DNA of 64,000 bases from Ideonella oryzae (GCF_024055665.1 NZ_JAMXMC010000001.1:372001-436000); one strand, 5' to 3'; shown: positions 1-9,410, counted from the stretch's first letter. Made by a program: numbers and translations. The notes: a model not told the origin generated them from the sequence alone.

Positions 1-1453
1 CCCGGTGGTCGTGCCCCAGGGCCTCGCGCACGAAGCGCCGCATTTCGGGGTGGTCCTCCACCAGCAGCACGGTGGCGCGGCCGGGTGGCGGCGCCGCCCC
101 CTCGGGCGCCAGCGCCTCGGCCTCGCCGGGCACGGCGGCGCACACCGCCTCGGAAGACGGGTCGGCATCCAGCTCCGGCAAGGCACGCGGGGTCGAGGTG
201 AAGGCGGTCTGCAGCGGCCGGTCGGGCAGGTAGTGTTCCTCACCGGGCTGCAAGGGCAGCTCCAGCTGGAACAGGGCGCCGCCGCCCGGCGCATCGCTCA
301 CGCCGATCACGCCGCCGTGCAACTGCACCAGCTCCTTCACGATGGCCAGCCCCAGGCCGGAGCCGCTCTGGTCGCCGGCGGCGGTCTCGCTGCCCTGGTG
401 GAAGCGGTCGAAGATGGCCTGGCGCTGCGCCGGCGGCACGCCCGGCCCCGAGTCCTGCACCTTGAGCAGGCAGCGCGCACTGCCCAGCGGCTCCAGCACG
501 CAGCGGATGCGGCCGCCCGCCGGCGTGAACTTGAAGGCGTTGGACAGCAGGTTCTGCAGGATGCGCTCGAACTGACGCGGGTCCACCGCGGCGGGCAGGC
601 TGGGCGGCGTGGACACCGTGTAGCTCAGGGCCCGCTTGGGCGCCAGCCACTGGAAGGGCTGGGCCACATGGCGCACCAGGGCGGCCAGGTCCACCCGGGC
701 ATAGCTGGGCGCCAGGTGGCCCGCATCCACGCGGGCCAGGTCCAGCAGGTCGTTGACGTGGCCCAGCAGGGTCTCGGCGCTGCGGCGGATCAGCAGCAGC
801 CGATCGCGCTGCGTGGGGTCTGGCCCGGCGTCCTGCTCCAGCAGGTCCTCGACCGGCCCGAGGATGAGGGTGAGCGGCGTGCGGAACTCGTGGCTGAGCT
901 TGGCGAACAGGTCGCTCTTGAGCTGGTCCAGGCGGCGCACCTGGTCCAGAAGGTCCTGCAGCTCAGCGTTCTTGCGCACCACCTCGGCCTCGGCCTGCTT
1001 CTTGGCCGAGATGTTGCGCCCCTCGGCCAGCAGGAACACCACCTCGCCCTGGTCGTCGCGCACCGGCATCAGCGAGTAGTCGACCACGATGGTCTCGTCG
1101 CCCGCGGCCTGGCCATAGACCTCCAGGTCGCAGCGCACGAACTCGCCGCCCGCGGCGCGGCGCACGATGTCGCGCTGCAGGGCCACGCTCTCGCGCGAGA
1201 CCTGGAACCAGCGCGCCTCCCAGAAGGGCCGGCCGCGGATGTCCTCGAACTGCAGGCCCGCGCCCTCCAAGGCTGCGCGGTTGATCTCCAGCGTGGTGCC
1301 CTGCGCATCCAGCACGCCGACGAACTGGTACATCGCGTCGAGCACGATGCGCGCGAGCTTCTCGCGCCGGGTCTGCGGCGGATCGGTGGCCCGCAGCGTC
1401 ACGTCGCCGATCTGGCAGCCGCTGTCGACGGCGAGAGAAGGCGAAGGGCTCAT
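1..1453 (-). CDS. Hybrid sensor histidine kinase (PAS-HisKA-HATPase-REC), 3' end cut by window
   Basis: Reading the minus strand from the ATG at 1453 gives an open frame running off the window edge. It has a PAS-like sensor region (about residues 30-140), a HisKA dimerisation helix with the phosphoaccepting His in SHEFRTPL near residue 187, and a HATPase domain with N-box NLLSNAFKFTP (about 300) and G2 box GSGLGLAIVKEL (about 365). After a Pro/Ala-rich linker a receiver begins with VLLVEDHPEMRRF (about 460) and is truncated. No membrane segment is visible, so it is probably a cytoplasmic hybrid kinase. A long plus-strand frame over the same DNA is a GC-driven shadow. The signal sensed and the downstream partner cannot be told from this fragment. 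Family assignment is secure. Confidence 0.88.
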   Translation of the reverse strand, partial: MSPSPSLAVDSGCQIGDVTLRATDPPQTRREKLARIVLDAMYQFVGVLDAQGTTLEINRAALEGAGLQFEDIRGRPFWEARWFQVSRESVALQRDIVRRAAGGEFVRCDLEVYGQAAGDETIVVDYSLMPVRDDQGEVVFLLAEGRNISAKKQAEAEVVRKNAELQDLLDQVRRLDQLKSDLFAKLSHEFRTPLTLILGPVEDLLEQDAGPDPTQRDRLLLIRRSAETLLGHVNDLLDLARVDAGHLAPSYARVDLAALVRHVAQPFQWLAPKRALSYTVSTPPSLPAAVDPRQFERILQNLLSNAFKFTPAGGRIRCVLEPLGSARCLLKVQDSGPGVPPAQRQAIFDRFHQGSETAAGDQSGSGLGLAIVKELVQLHGGVIGVSDAPGGGALFQLELPLQPGEEHYLPDRPLQTAFTSTPRALPELDADPSSEAVCAAVPGEAEALAPEGAAPPPGRATVLLVEDHPEMRRFVREALGHDHR

Positions 1454-1550
1454 GGACTGCGGCATGCCAGGAAGAGGAACCCCAGGTTCTAAACGAGCCG
1501 CCGGTCTGGAGCGACGGGGCTTTCCCTCAAGCCCCATCGTCGCGGCACGC

Positions 1551-2558
1551 TCAGAAGCCTTCGAGCACGATCTTGCCGCGCGCGGTGCCGCTCTCGATCA
1601 GCGCATGGGCGCGGCGCAGATTGGCCGCGTCGATGCGGCCATAGTGCTCGCCCAGCGTCGTGCGGATGCGGCCGGCATCGACCAGATCGGCCACGCGTTC
1701 CAGCAGTTCGTGCTGACGCACCATGTCCGGCGTCTGGAAGACCGCCCGGGTGAACATCATTTCCCAGTGCAGCGAGAGGGACTTGCGCTTGAGCGGCATC
1801 GCATCCAGCGTGCCCGGGTCATCGATCAGCGCGAGGTGGCCCTGCGGGGCCAGCGCCTCCACGATCTGGGCGTAGTGCTCGGCGGTGTGGGTAATGCTGA
1901 TGACATAGGGCACGGCCGGCACGCCGATGCGCGCGAGTTCCTGGGGCAGCGGCTGGCGGTGGTCGATCACCGCATGGGCGCCCAGCTCGCGCAGCCAGGC
2001 CTGGGTCTCGGGGCGCGAGGCCGTGCCGATCACCGTGAGCTGCGTCAGCTGCCGCGCCAGCTGGACCAGGATGGAGCCCACCCCGCCGGCCGCGCCCACC
2101 ACCAGCAGGTGCTGGCCGGCCCCGCCCCCTTCGGGGATGGCCAGGCGGTCGAACAGCAGTTCCCAGGCGGTGATGGTGGTCAGCGGCAGGGCCGCGGCCT
2201 CGGCGTCGCTGAGCGTGCGCGGCTTGCGCCCGGCAATGCGCTCGTCCACCAGCACCGCCTCGGCATAGCAGCCGGGGCGGTCGATAGCACCGGCGAAGAA
2301 CACCTCGTCGCCCGGCCGGTAGAAGCGCACCTCGGGGCCGACGGCCTCCACCACGCCCACCGCGTCCCAGCCGATGACGCGCGGCGTCTCGGTCGGGGCG
2401 CCGCGCCGGACCTTGGTGTCCACCGGGTTGACAGCGATGGCGCGCACCCGCACCTTCAGGTCGCGCGGGCCGGGCACCGGCTCGGGCAGCGCGATGTCGA
2501 TCAGCGAACGGGGGTCTTCGGGCGGCAGACCGTGCAGGGTGTAGGCGATGGCTTTCAT
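1551..2558 (-). CDS. Zinc-type alcohol dehydrogenase / quinone-oxidoreductase family protein (MDR)
   Basis: A 335-residue medium-chain dehydrogenase/reductase starting MKAIAYTL. It has an N-terminal GroES-like domain (VNPVDTKVRRG) and a Rossmann nucleotide-binding motif GAAGGVGSILVQLA near residue 153. The C-terminal end, SGTARGKIVLEGF, is typical of ZADH1/quinone-oxidoreductase-like proteins. The cysteine cluster of structural-zinc alcohol dehydrogenases is absent, so NADPH-dependent reduction of a quinone or enone is more likely than alcohol oxidation. The start at 2558 was preferred over the upstream ATG at 2609 because homologues begin MKAI. It lies 133 bases downstream of dmpI on the same strand. 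Read-through from the phenol operon is possible, but no function there is known. Confidence 0.85.
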   Translation of the reverse strand: MKAIAYTLHGLPPEDPRSLIDIALPEPVPGPRDLKVRVRAIAVNPVDTKVRRGAPTETPRVIGWDAVGVVEAVGPEVRFYRPGDEVFFAGAIDRPGCYAEAVLVDERIAGRKPRTLSDAEAAALPLTTITAWELLFDRLAIPEGGGAGQHLLVVGAAGGVGSILVQLARQLTQLTVIGTASRPETQAWLRELGAHAVIDHRQPLPQELARIGVPAVPYVISITHTAEHYAQIVEALAPQGHLALIDDPGTLDAMPLKRKSLSLHWEMMFTRAVFQTPDMVRQHELLERVADLVDAGRIRTTLGEHYGRIDAANLRRAHALIESGTARGKIVLEGF

Positions 2559-2691
2559 GGCGGGCGTCTCAAGGGGGTTGCGATGCCTGCCACTGTGCCC
2601 GCCCGGCACCCGGCTTTGAAGCCCCGGCGACCCGGTTCTTCTTCAACGGAATTTTGAAGATGCGCCGGGCGGACGGGGCGCCACCGGGGCC

Positions 2692-2883
2692 TCAGCGCCC
2701 CAGGGCCTTGGCGCTGACCCCGGCGATGCCCCAGTTCTCCTTGGGCACCTCGGTGATCCAGACGCGCACGTTCTCCTTGGGCGCGCCCACGGCTTCGACC
2801 AGGGCGGCGGTGACCTTCTCGATCACGGCGGCGCGCTGTTCCTCGGTGCGGCCTTCGATGAGGTAGATCTGTGCAAAAGGCAT
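2692..2883 (-). CDS. dmpI: 4-oxalocrotonate tautomerase (DmpI/XylH)
   Basis: A 63-residue protein that isomerises 2-hydroxymuconate to 2-oxo-3-hexenedioate in the oxalocrotonate branch of meta-cleavage. After removal of Met the catalytic base Pro1 is exposed. Arg11 (IEGR) and Arg39 (NVRVWITE) sit at the known catalytic positions. Position 50, Phe in the Pseudomonas enzyme, is Trp here (KENWGIAG); aromatic substitution there is common in the superfamily. Length matches the 62-residue hexameric family. It is the last gene of the phenol operon, 19 bases after dmpG. No clear terminator follows. Confidence 0.95.
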   Translation of the reverse strand: MPFAQIYLIEGRTEEQRAAVIEKVTAALVEAVGAPKENVRVWITEVPKENWGIAGVSAKALGR

Positions 2884-2902
2884 GGTGTGTCTTCCTTCTC
2901 GT

Positions 2903-3943
2903 TCAGGCCGCCTGGGCGACGGCGGCGCGTTGCTTGGACAGCGTCAGCGCAGTGTCCTCGATCATGTCTTCCTGGCCGCCGACCATGCCGCGCCGGCCCA
3001 GTTCGACCAGGATCTCGCGGGCGGGGATGCCGTACTTCTTCTCGGCGCGCTTGGCGAACAGCAGGAAGCTGCTGTACACCCCGGCGTAGCCCAGCGTCAG
3101 CGAGTCACGGTCCACGCGGATGATGTGGTCCATGATGGGCACCACCAGGTCCTCGGCCACGTCCTGGATCTTGAAGACGTCCACCCCGGTCTGGATGCCC
3201 ATGCGGTCGCACACGGCGATGAAGACCTCCATCGGCGTGTTGCCCGCCCCGGCGCCCAGGCCGGCGGCGGCCGCGTCGATGCGGTTGGCCCCGGCGGCCA
3301 CCGCGGCCACCGAGTTGGCCACGCCCATGGCCAGGTTGTGGTGGCCGTGGAAGCCCAGTTCTGTCTCGGGCTTGAGCGCGGCGCGCACCGCCTGCAGCCG
3401 CACCGTCACATCGTCGGGCAGCATGTAGCCGGCCGAGTCGGTCACGTAGACGCAGTTGGCGCCGTAGCTCTCCATCAGCTTGGCCTGGGTCACCAGCTTC
3501 TCCGGGCTGGCCATGTGGGCCATCATCAGGAAGCCCACGGTGTCCATCTCCAGCTTGCGCGCGGCGGTGATGTGCTGCTCGGAGACATCGGCCTCGGTGC
3601 AGTGGGTGGCCACGCGGATGGTGTGCACGCCCAGGTCCTTGGCCATCTTCAGGTGGTCCACGGTGCCGATGCCCGGCAGCAGCAGGGCCGAGACCTTGGC
3701 CTGCTTCATCTTCGGGATCACGGTGGAGAGGTATTCCTCGTCGCTGTGCGCCGGGAAGCCATAGTTGACCGAGCTGCCGCCCAGGCCGTCGCCGTGGGTG
3801 ACCTCGATCAGCGGCACGCCCGCGGCGTCCAGGCCGCAGGCGATGGAGGCCATCTGCTCGAGCGTCATCTGGTGCCGCTTGGGGTGCATGCCGTCACGCA
3901 GGGTCATGTCGTGGACGGTGATCTTCTTGCCTTGCAGGTTCAT
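2903..3943 (-). CDS. dmpG: 4-hydroxy-2-oxovalerate aldolase (DmpG)
   Basis: A 346-residue class II, metal-dependent aldolase that splits 4-hydroxy-2-oxovalerate into pyruvate and acetaldehyde. The N-terminal motif [13 protein letters not shown] carries the catalytic Arg and His of the HMGL-like TIM barrel. A metal-ligand His pair is seen in [15 protein letters not shown]. The family C-terminal segment includes [13 protein letters not shown]. DmpG forms a channelling complex with DmpF, whose gene lies immediately upstream with a 16-base gap. The cognate partner therefore seems to be encoded here and toxic acetaldehyde would be passed directly to it. Full length, no defect seen. Confidence 0.97.
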   Translation of the reverse strand: MNLQGKKITVHDMTLRDGMHPKRHQMTLEQMASIACGLDAAGVPLIEVTHGDGLGGSSVNYGFPAHSDEEYLSTVIPKMKQAKVSALLLPGIGTVDHLKMAKDLGVHTIRVATHCTEADVSEQHITAARKLEMDTVGFLMMAHMASPEKLVTQAKLMESYGANCVYVTDSAGYMLPDDVTVRLQAVRAALKPETELGFHGHHNLAMGVANSVAAVAAGANRIDAAAAGLGAGAGNTPMEVFIAVCDRMGIQTGVDVFKIQDVAEDLVVPIMDHIIRVDRDSLTLGYAGVYSSFLLFAKRAEKKYGIPAREILVELGRRGMVGGQEDMIEDTALTLSKQRAAVAQAA

Positions 3944-3959
3944 CGTTGTTCTCCTGAGT

Positions 3960-4889
3960 TCAGGCCACGGCGTCGGCCACGGCTTGCAGCACCAGCTCGC
4001 CCTTGAGGATCTCCTCGGCGAACATCTCGGCGGTGCGGGCGGCGGCGGCGGTCATGATGTCCAGGTTGCCGGCGTACTTGGGCAGGTAGTCGCCCAGGCC
4101 TTCGACCTCCAGGAAGACCGAGACGCGCTGGCCGTCGAAGACCGGGCCGTTGACCAGGCGGTAGCCGGGCACGTACTTCTGCACCTCGGCCAGCATCTGG
4201 TGGATGGAGGCGGTGATGGCCTCGCGGTCCGGTTCACCGGCGCTCTCGTCGACCAGGCAGTGCACCGTGTCGCGCATGATCAGCGGCGGATCGGCCGGGT
4301 TGATGATGATGATGGCCTTGCCCTTCTTGGCACCGCCCACCTTCTCCACCGCGCCGGCGGTGGTGCGGGTGAACTCGTCGATGTTCTTGCGGGTGCCGGG
4401 GCCGACGGAACGGCTGGAGACGGTGGCGACGATCTCGCCGTAGGCCACCGGCTGCACGCGGGAGACGGCCGCCACCATCGGGATGGTGGCCTGGCCGCCG
4501 CAGGTGACCATGTTGACGTTCATCTCCTTCTTCCCCACGTGCTGCTTGAGGTTCACCGGCGGCACGCAGTAGGGGCCGATGGCCGCGGGGGTGAGGTCGA
4601 TCATCAGCGCGCCCTGGGCATTGACCTTGCGGCTGTTCTCGGCGTGCACGTAGGCGCTGGTGGCGTCGAAGACGATCTGCACGCCGTCGGCCCGCATGTG
4701 CGGCACCAGGCCGTCCACGCCCTCGGCGGTGGTCTTCAGGCCCAGTTCACGGGCGCGCTTCAGCCCATCGGATTCGGGGTCGATGCCCACCATCCACACC
4801 GGCTCCAGCACCGGGCTGCGCTGCAGCTTGGCCAGCAGGTCGGTGCCGATGTTGCCGGGCCCGATCAGGGCGCATTTGATTTTCTTCAT
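3960..4889 (-). CDS. dmpF: Acetaldehyde dehydrogenase, acylating (DmpF)
   Basis: A 309-residue NAD- and CoA-dependent enzyme that converts acetaldehyde, received from DmpG, to acetyl-CoA. The N-terminal Rossmann motif is [13 protein letters not shown]. The catalytic Cys lies in [13 protein letters not shown] near residue 132. The dimerisation/C-terminal region contains [19 protein letters not shown]. Length equals that of the Pseudomonas enzyme. It sits between dmpH and dmpG, whereas in the classical CF600 operon dmpH follows dmpG, so the lower-pathway order is rearranged. It provides the last step from phenol into central metabolism. Confidence 0.97.
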   Translation of the reverse strand: MKKIKCALIGPGNIGTDLLAKLQRSPVLEPVWMVGIDPESDGLKRARELGLKTTAEGVDGLVPHMRADGVQIVFDATSAYVHAENSRKVNAQGALMIDLTPAAIGPYCVPPVNLKQHVGKKEMNVNMVTCGGQATIPMVAAVSRVQPVAYGEIVATVSSRSVGPGTRKNIDEFTRTTAGAVEKVGGAKKGKAIIIINPADPPLIMRDTVHCLVDESAGEPDREAITASIHQMLAEVQKYVPGYRLVNGPVFDGQRVSVFLEVEGLGDYLPKYAGNLDIMTAAAARTAEMFAEEILKGELVLQAVADAVA

Positions 4890-4940
4890 GGGATGCCTTC
4901 TTTCAAATCTTTCAAGGAGAGGATTCGGATCGGCCGCGCC

Positions 4941-5729
4941 TCAGGCGAAGCGCAGCGACACGGTGCCCAGGTCCTGGAAGCGCACCGCGATGTGGTCGCC
5001 GGCCTGCACCGCGATGGCCTCGGTCACCCCGCCGGTCATGATGAAGCTGCCGGCCGGGATCTCCTGCCCGCGCGCACCCAGGTGGTTGGCCAGGGCCGCC
5101 ACCGCCGCGGCCGGGTGGCCCAGCACCGCGGCACCCGCGGCCATGGCGACGATCTTTCCGTTCTTCTCCATCACCACGCCCAGGGTGCGCAGGTCCACGT
5201 CCTCGACGTTGCGCGCTCGGCCCCCCACCACAAAGCGCGAGGCCGAGGTGTTGTCGGCAATCACGCTCTTCAGGTCGAACTTGAAGTCGCGGTAGCGGCT
5301 GTCGATCACCTCGACACCCGGCAGCACGAAGTCGATGGCCGCCATCACCGCGCCCACATGGCAGCCGGGGCCGCGCAGCGGCGCCTTGGTCACCACGCAG
5401 ATCTCGGCCTCCACCTTGGGGTGGATCAGCTCCTTCACCGCGATGGCCGCACCCTCGGGCCGGCTCATGTAATCGCTGACAAAGCCGAAGACCGGCACGT
5501 CCACGCCCATCTGCTTCATCTTGGCGAAGGAGGTCAGGCCGCACTTGAGGCCCACCGTCTTCTGGCCGCGCGCTTCCTTGCGGCGGCGGATCTCGTCCTG
5601 GATGGCGTAGGCGTCGGCCCAGTCCATGTCCGGGTGCTCGTCGGTGATCTTGGTGACGTCGTGGGCCTGCAGCTCCGCGGTCTCCAGGTGCTCGGCCAGG
5701 CCGAGGATGGTGTTCTTGTCGAGTGCCAT
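4941..5729 (-). CDS. dmpH: 4-oxalocrotonate decarboxylase (DmpH)
   Basis: A 262-residue member of the fumarylacetoacetase-like hydratase/decarboxylase family that decarboxylates 2-oxo-3-hexenedioate to 2-oxopent-4-enoate. It begins MALDKNTILGLAEHL and contains KTVGLKCGLTSFAKMKQMGV, the family metal-site segment CHVGAVMAAIDFVLPGVE, and DSRYRDFKF. Start 5729 was chosen by family length and a GAGG ribosome site about 12 bases upstream. A second in-frame ATG at 5744 would overlap the dmpE stop as ATGA and add five residues. It is paralogous to dmpE and the two proteins form a complex in Pseudomonas, in line with their adjacency here. Confidence 0.95.
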   Translation of the reverse strand: MALDKNTILGLAEHLETAELQAHDVTKITDEHPDMDWADAYAIQDEIRRRKEARGQKTVGLKCGLTSFAKMKQMGVDVPVFGFVSDYMSRPEGAAIAVKELIHPKVEAEICVVTKAPLRGPGCHVGAVMAAIDFVLPGVEVIDSRYRDFKFDLKSVIADNTSASRFVVGGRARNVEDVDLRTLGVVMEKNGKIVAMAAGAAVLGHPAAAVAALANHLGARGQEIPAGSFIMTGGVTEAIAVQAGDHIAVRFQDLGTVSLRFA

Positions 5730-5740
5730 GGTCCCTGCCC

Positions 5741-6526
5741 TCATTCCACGAAACGCACCGACGTGCCACCCAGGCCGCCGACGCTGCAGTACAGGCTGTC
5801 GCCGGCCTTGACCGGCACCAGCGGCGATTGCGAGCCCGAAAGGATCACGTCGCCCGCCTTGAGCGAGATGCCCAGGCGGCCCAGCGTGTTGGCCAGCCAG
5901 GCCACCGCATTGACCGGCGAGCCCTGCACCGAGGCCCCGCAGGAGGTGCTGACGATCTCGCCGTTCTTCTCCAGCACCATGCCGGCCAGCGCCAGGTCCA
6001 GTTCGCGCGGGCTGCGGCGCACGCCGCCCAGGGTCAGCACGCCGCAGGAGGCGTTGTCCGCCACCGTGTCCTGGATCTTGATCTTCCAGTCCTTGATGCG
6101 CGAATCGACGATCTCGAAGCAGGGCATCACGCAGTCGGTGGCGCGCAGCACGTCGGCCGCCGTCACGCCCGGGCCGGTCAGGTCACGGCCCAGGATGAAG
6201 GCCACCTCGGCCTCGGCCCGCGGGGCGATCAGCGAGGACACGCGCACCGGCTCGCCCTCGTTGAAGACCATGCCCGAGAGCAGGTGGCCGAAGTCGGGCT
6301 GGTTCACGCCCAGCATGTCCATCACCACCTGGCTGGTGACGCCGATCTTCTTGCCCACCACCGTCTCGCCCGCGTCCAGCCGGCGCTGGATCATGCGCAG
6401 CTGGATCTGGTAGGCGTCGTCGACGGTGATGGCGGGCTCACGTTCGGTGAGCGGGGCGACGGGCTGGCGGCTTTGCAGCGCCTGGTAGAGCTCGTCGCCG
6501 TAGTGCTGGATGAGGGCAGCGTCCAT
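5741..6526 (-). CDS. dmpE: 2-oxopent-4-enoate hydratase (DmpE)
   Basis: A 261-residue hydratase that adds water to 2-oxopent-4-enoate to give 4-hydroxy-2-oxovalerate, the DmpG substrate. Diagnostic stretches are ETVVGKKIGVTSQVVMDMLG, the acidic metal-site region RAEAEVAFILGRDL (about residue 107), and FEIVDSRIKDWKI. It shares its fold with DmpH next door. The 4-oxalocrotonate and hydrolytic branches converge on its substrate. Gene spacing (42 bases from dmpD, 11 bases to dmpH) is operonic. No anomaly seen. Confidence 0.96.
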   Translation of the reverse strand: MDAALIQHYGDELYQALQSRQPVAPLTEREPAITVDDAYQIQLRMIQRRLDAGETVVGKKIGVTSQVVMDMLGVNQPDFGHLLSGMVFNEGEPVRVSSLIAPRAEAEVAFILGRDLTGPGVTAADVLRATDCVMPCFEIVDSRIKDWKIKIQDTVADNASCGVLTLGGVRRSPRELDLALAGMVLEKNGEIVSTSCGASVQGSPVNAVAWLANTLGRLGISLKAGDVILSGSQSPLVPVKAGDSLYCSVGGLGGTSVRFVE

Positions 6527-6568
6527 GGCGGTTCCGTGTGGAGGGTGAATCGATGAAGGAAAGGTGCG

Positions 6569-7429
6569 TCAGGCCGCGTCGGCCTCGGCCAGGAAGTCCC
6601 CGACCAGGCGGGCGAAGCGCCCGGCGTGCTCGATCTGCGTCCAGTGGCCGCAGTGGCCGAAGACATGCAACTGGCTGTTGGGGATCCACTGCGACAGCGT
6701 CAGCGAGGTCTGCAGCGGGATGACCTGGTCTTCGCGGCCGTGCAGGATCAGGGTCTCGTGCGGCAGCGCACGGATCGCGGCCTCGGGGCTGGCCATGGCG
6801 TCCACCCAACGCTGGCGCGGGGCGGGGAACATGGCCGAGAAGGACTCCTGGAAGCCCGGACGGATGCTGGCCTCGTAGCGCAGCCTGGCCAGCTCGTCGT
6901 TGACCAGCGAACGGTCCCAGGCGAAGGTGTCCATCAGCGCGCGCATGGTCTGGATGGAGGGCTCGTAGCCCCACACCGCGTCCAGCCCCGGCGTGATGGC
7001 GAAGGGCACGCCCACCGAGCCCATCAGCACCAGGCGGCGCACCCGCTGCGGGGCACGGATGGCCAGGGCCAGCGCCAGCGCGCCGCCGAAGCTGTTGCCC
7101 ACCAGGTCCACCTGGGGCAGCTCCAGCGCGTCCATCAGATCCAGCGCCTGCTGCACCCAGGTGTCCATGCTGTAGGCGATGCCGGCGGGCCGGTCGCTGT
7201 AGCCGAAGCCCACCATGTCCGGCGCGATGACGCGCCGCTGCTGGGCCAGCGCCGGCATCACCAGGCGCCAGTTGGCCCAGGCGCTCACGCCGGGGCCGGA
7301 GCCGTGGATGAACAGCACCGGCGGCTGGCCGGGCGCCGAGGCCCCCAGGTCGTGGACGTTGGTCTCGAAGGCGCCGGTGCGCACGCGCCGGCCCAGCTCG
7401 GGGTTGGTCTTCAGGTCGGGCGCGTTCAC
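6569..7429 (-). CDS. dmpD: 2-hydroxymuconic semialdehyde hydrolase (DmpD)
   Basis: A 286-residue alpha/beta hydrolase cleaving 2-hydroxymuconic semialdehyde, or its methyl ketone analogues from cresols, to 2-oxopent-4-enoate plus formate or acetate. Oxyanion motif FIHGSGPG, nucleophile elbow GNSFGG, acid in HGREDQVIP and base in FGHCGHWTQIEH are all present. The start is a GTG at 7429 that overlaps the dmpC stop codon as GTGA, so the two are translationally coupled. The longer upstream frame to 7621 is only dmpC read out of phase. Length agrees with the 283-residue Pseudomonas enzyme. Its presence alongside DmpC/H/I shows that both branches of the meta pathway are encoded. Confidence 0.95.
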   Translation of the reverse strand: MNAPDLKTNPELGRRVRTGAFETNVHDLGASAPGQPPVLFIHGSGPGVSAWANWRLVMPALAQQRRVIAPDMVGFGYSDRPAGIAYSMDTWVQQALDLMDALELPQVDLVGNSFGGALALALAIRAPQRVRRLVLMGSVGVPFAITPGLDAVWGYEPSIQTMRALMDTFAWDRSLVNDELARLRYEASIRPGFQESFSAMFPAPRQRWVDAMASPEAAIRALPHETLILHGREDQVIPLQTSLTLSQWIPNSQLHVFGHCGHWTQIEHAGRFARLVGDFLAEADAA

Positions 7430-8880
7430 AGCTTCACCATCACGTTGCGCAGCTCGGTGTAGAACTCCAGCGAATGCACCCCGCCCTCGCGGCCGATGCC
7501 GGAGGCCTTGGCGCCGCCAAAGGCGGTGCGCAGGTCGCGCAGGAACCAGCTGTTGATCCAGCACAGGCCGACCTCGATCTCGCGCGCCATGCGGTGGGCG
7601 GTGGCCAGGTTCTGCGTCCACACGGTGGTGGCCAGGCCGTAGTTGGTGGCATTGGCCAGGGCGATGGCCTCGTCCACGGTGTCGAAGGGGGCGATGTGGC
7701 AGCAGGGGCCGAAGATCTCCTCGCGCACAATGGGCGAGCTCTCGGGCAGGCCGGTCCAGATGGTGGGCTGCACCCAGTGGCCGGAGGCCAGCGCGCCGGG
7801 CATGTCGGGCACGCCGCCGCCGGTCACCACGGTGGCGCCCTCGGCCTTCGCCTTCTCGTAGTAGCCCAGCACCTTGGCCCGGTGCTCGGCTGAAATCAGC
7901 GGACCCAGGCCCACGCCGGGCTCCTCGGACGGGCCGACCTTGAGCGCCTGCGCCTTCTCCTTCAAGGCCTGCACGAAGCGGTCGAAGATGGGGCGCTGCA
8001 CGTAGACGCGCTCGGTGCCCAGGCAGACCTGGCCGCAGTTCTCGAAGGCGCTGCGGGTGATGCCGGCCACCGCCTTGTCGAAGTCGGCATCGGCGAACAC
8101 GATGCCGGCGTTCTTGCCGCCCAGCTCGAAGCTGACCGGACGCACGCCCTTGGCGGCGGCGGCCATGATGGCCTCGCCGGTGCGGGTCTCGCCAGTGAAG
8201 GTGATGCCGTTGACGCCGGGGTGGCGGGTCAGGAACTCGCCGGCCGAGCCGGGGCCGAAGCCGTGCACCACGTTGTAGACGCCCTTGGGCACGCCCACCG
8301 CGTTCATCACCTCGCCCAGCAGCGTGGCGGTGGCGGGGGTTTCCTCGGAAGGCTTGACGATCACGGTGTTGCCGCAGGCCAGGGCCGGGCCGACCTTCCA
8401 GGTCATCAGCAGCAGCGGGAGGTTCCAGGGGCAGACCACCGCCACCACGCCCAGCGGCGAGCGCAGCGCGTAGCTCAGCGCGGTGCCGCCATCGGGCGTG
8501 CCCATCTCGAAGCTCTCGGTGGGCACGTTCTTGACGATGTCGGCGAAGACCTTGAAGTTGGCCGCACCGCGCGGGATGTCGATGTGCGAGGCCAGCGACA
8601 GCGGCTTGCCGGTGTCGGCCACCTCGGCCTGCAGGAAGTCGTCGAAGCGGCGGTTGATCTCGTCGGCCACGGCGTAGAGCAGCTCCACGCGCTTGACCAC
8701 GCTCATGCGGCCCCAGTCGCCCTTGAGCGCGGCCCGGGCGGCGCCCACCGCGGCGTCCACCTCGCGCTCGCCCGCCTCGTGCACCAGGCCCAGCACCCGG
8801 TTGTCGACGGGGGCGTGGTTCTCGAAGGTCTTGCCGGTGGCGACGAACTCGCCGTTGATGAAGTTCAGGTACTGGTGCAT
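7426..8880 (-). CDS. dmpC: 2-hydroxymuconic semialdehyde dehydrogenase (DmpC)
   Basis: A 484-residue aldehyde dehydrogenase that oxidises 2-hydroxymuconic semialdehyde to 2-hydroxymuconate with NAD, opening the oxalocrotonate branch. Family marks are the cofactor region VVCPWNLPLLLMTWKVGPAL, FELGGKNAGIVF around the catalytic Glu, and the nucleophilic Cys in ENCGQVCLGTERVYV. Start 8880 (MHQYLNFINGEF) fits the homologue start; the frame open to 8988 is noncoding upstream sequence. It couples to dmpD by a 4-base overlap. A GlcG-like gene and a barrel-protein gene separate it from dmpB, unlike the classical adjacent dmpB-dmpC. Confidence 0.96.
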   Translation of the reverse strand: MHQYLNFINGEFVATGKTFENHAPVDNRVLGLVHEAGEREVDAAVGAARAALKGDWGRMSVVKRVELLYAVADEINRRFDDFLQAEVADTGKPLSLASHIDIPRGAANFKVFADIVKNVPTESFEMGTPDGGTALSYALRSPLGVVAVVCPWNLPLLLMTWKVGPALACGNTVIVKPSEETPATATLLGEVMNAVGVPKGVYNVVHGFGPGSAGEFLTRHPGVNGITFTGETRTGEAIMAAAAKGVRPVSFELGGKNAGIVFADADFDKAVAGITRSAFENCGQVCLGTERVYVQRPIFDRFVQALKEKAQALKVGPSEEPGVGLGPLISAEHRAKVLGYYEKAKAEGATVVTGGGVPDMPGALASGHWVQPTIWTGLPESSPIVREEIFGPCCHIAPFDTVDEAIALANATNYGLATTVWTQNLATAHRMAREIEVGLCWINSWFLRDLRTAFGGAKASGIGREGGVHSLEFYTELRNVMVKL

Positions 8881-8923
8881 GGTGATGTCCCCGCGGGAAG
8901 TGAAGAGAGAAATTCGTCGGGCC

Positions 8924-9391
8924 TCAGCCCAGGCCCACGGCCTGCAGGCCGGCCCGGGCGCAGGCCTCGTCCTGCTCGGCCGAGCCACCGGACACGCCGA
9001 TGCCGCCGATCAGCGCGCCGCCCTCGGCGGCCGGCCGCCGGATCGGCAGTCCGCCACCGAAGACGACCAGGCGCGGCCGCTGCACGATGCCGATGCGCAG
9101 GGCCTCGTCCTCGGCCAGCAGGGACATCCACTGGCTCGTCGGGAAGCCGAAGCTGGCGGCGGTGTAGGCCTTGTCGATCGCGATGTCGACCGAATGGAGG
9201 AAGGCGCCGGGCATGCGCAGAAAGGCCGCCAGGGTGCCCCCGGCATCGGTGACGGCGGCGTTGATGCGGATGCCCAGCGTGCCGGCATAGGCCACCGCGG
9301 CGGCCACCATGCGGGCGGCAGCCTCGGCGCTGACCACGGCCTGGTCGGTACAGACCGGGCCGGTGGCAAGGGTCGGTGCGGTGGCGTTCAT
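8924..9391 (-). CDS. GlcG/HbpS-like (DUF336) protein inside the phenol operon
   Basis: A 155-residue protein of the GlcG/HbpS family. Typical family stretches are ISAEAAARMVAAAVAYA-like at the N-terminus (here VVSAEAAARMV), INAAVTDAGGTLAAFLRM, DIAIDKAYTAASFG and the closing GGIGVSGGSAEQDEACA. Some relatives bind haem extracellularly; others sit in glycolate or aromatic operons with no defined role. No signal peptide is visible, so a cytoplasmic place is likely. It is translated 19 bases after the barrel-protein gene and 43 bases before dmpC, so it is co-transcribed with meta-cleavage genes. An accessory, perhaps redox or cofactor-related, role is inference only. Confidence 0.85.
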   Translation of the reverse strand: MNATAPTLATGPVCTDQAVVSAEAAARMVAAAVAYAGTLGIRINAAVTDAGGTLAAFLRMPGAFLHSVDIAIDKAYTAASFGFPTSQWMSLLAEDEALRIGIVQRPRLVVFGGGLPIRRPAAEGGALIGGIGVSGGSAEQDEACARAGLQAVGLG

Positions 9392-9410
9392 GCGGCGCTC
9401 CTCGTGACGC

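Noticed and set aside
5-1492. Long plus-strand frame (495 codons) over the hybrid kinase
   Set aside because: The minus strand encodes clear HisKA, HATPase and receiver motifs. The plus frame is His/Gln/Ala/Arg-rich with no domain, a GC-driven shadow.
2559-2691. Terminator after dmpI
   Set aside because: Only imperfect GC-rich pairing and no T-run; the end of the phenol transcript cannot be placed.
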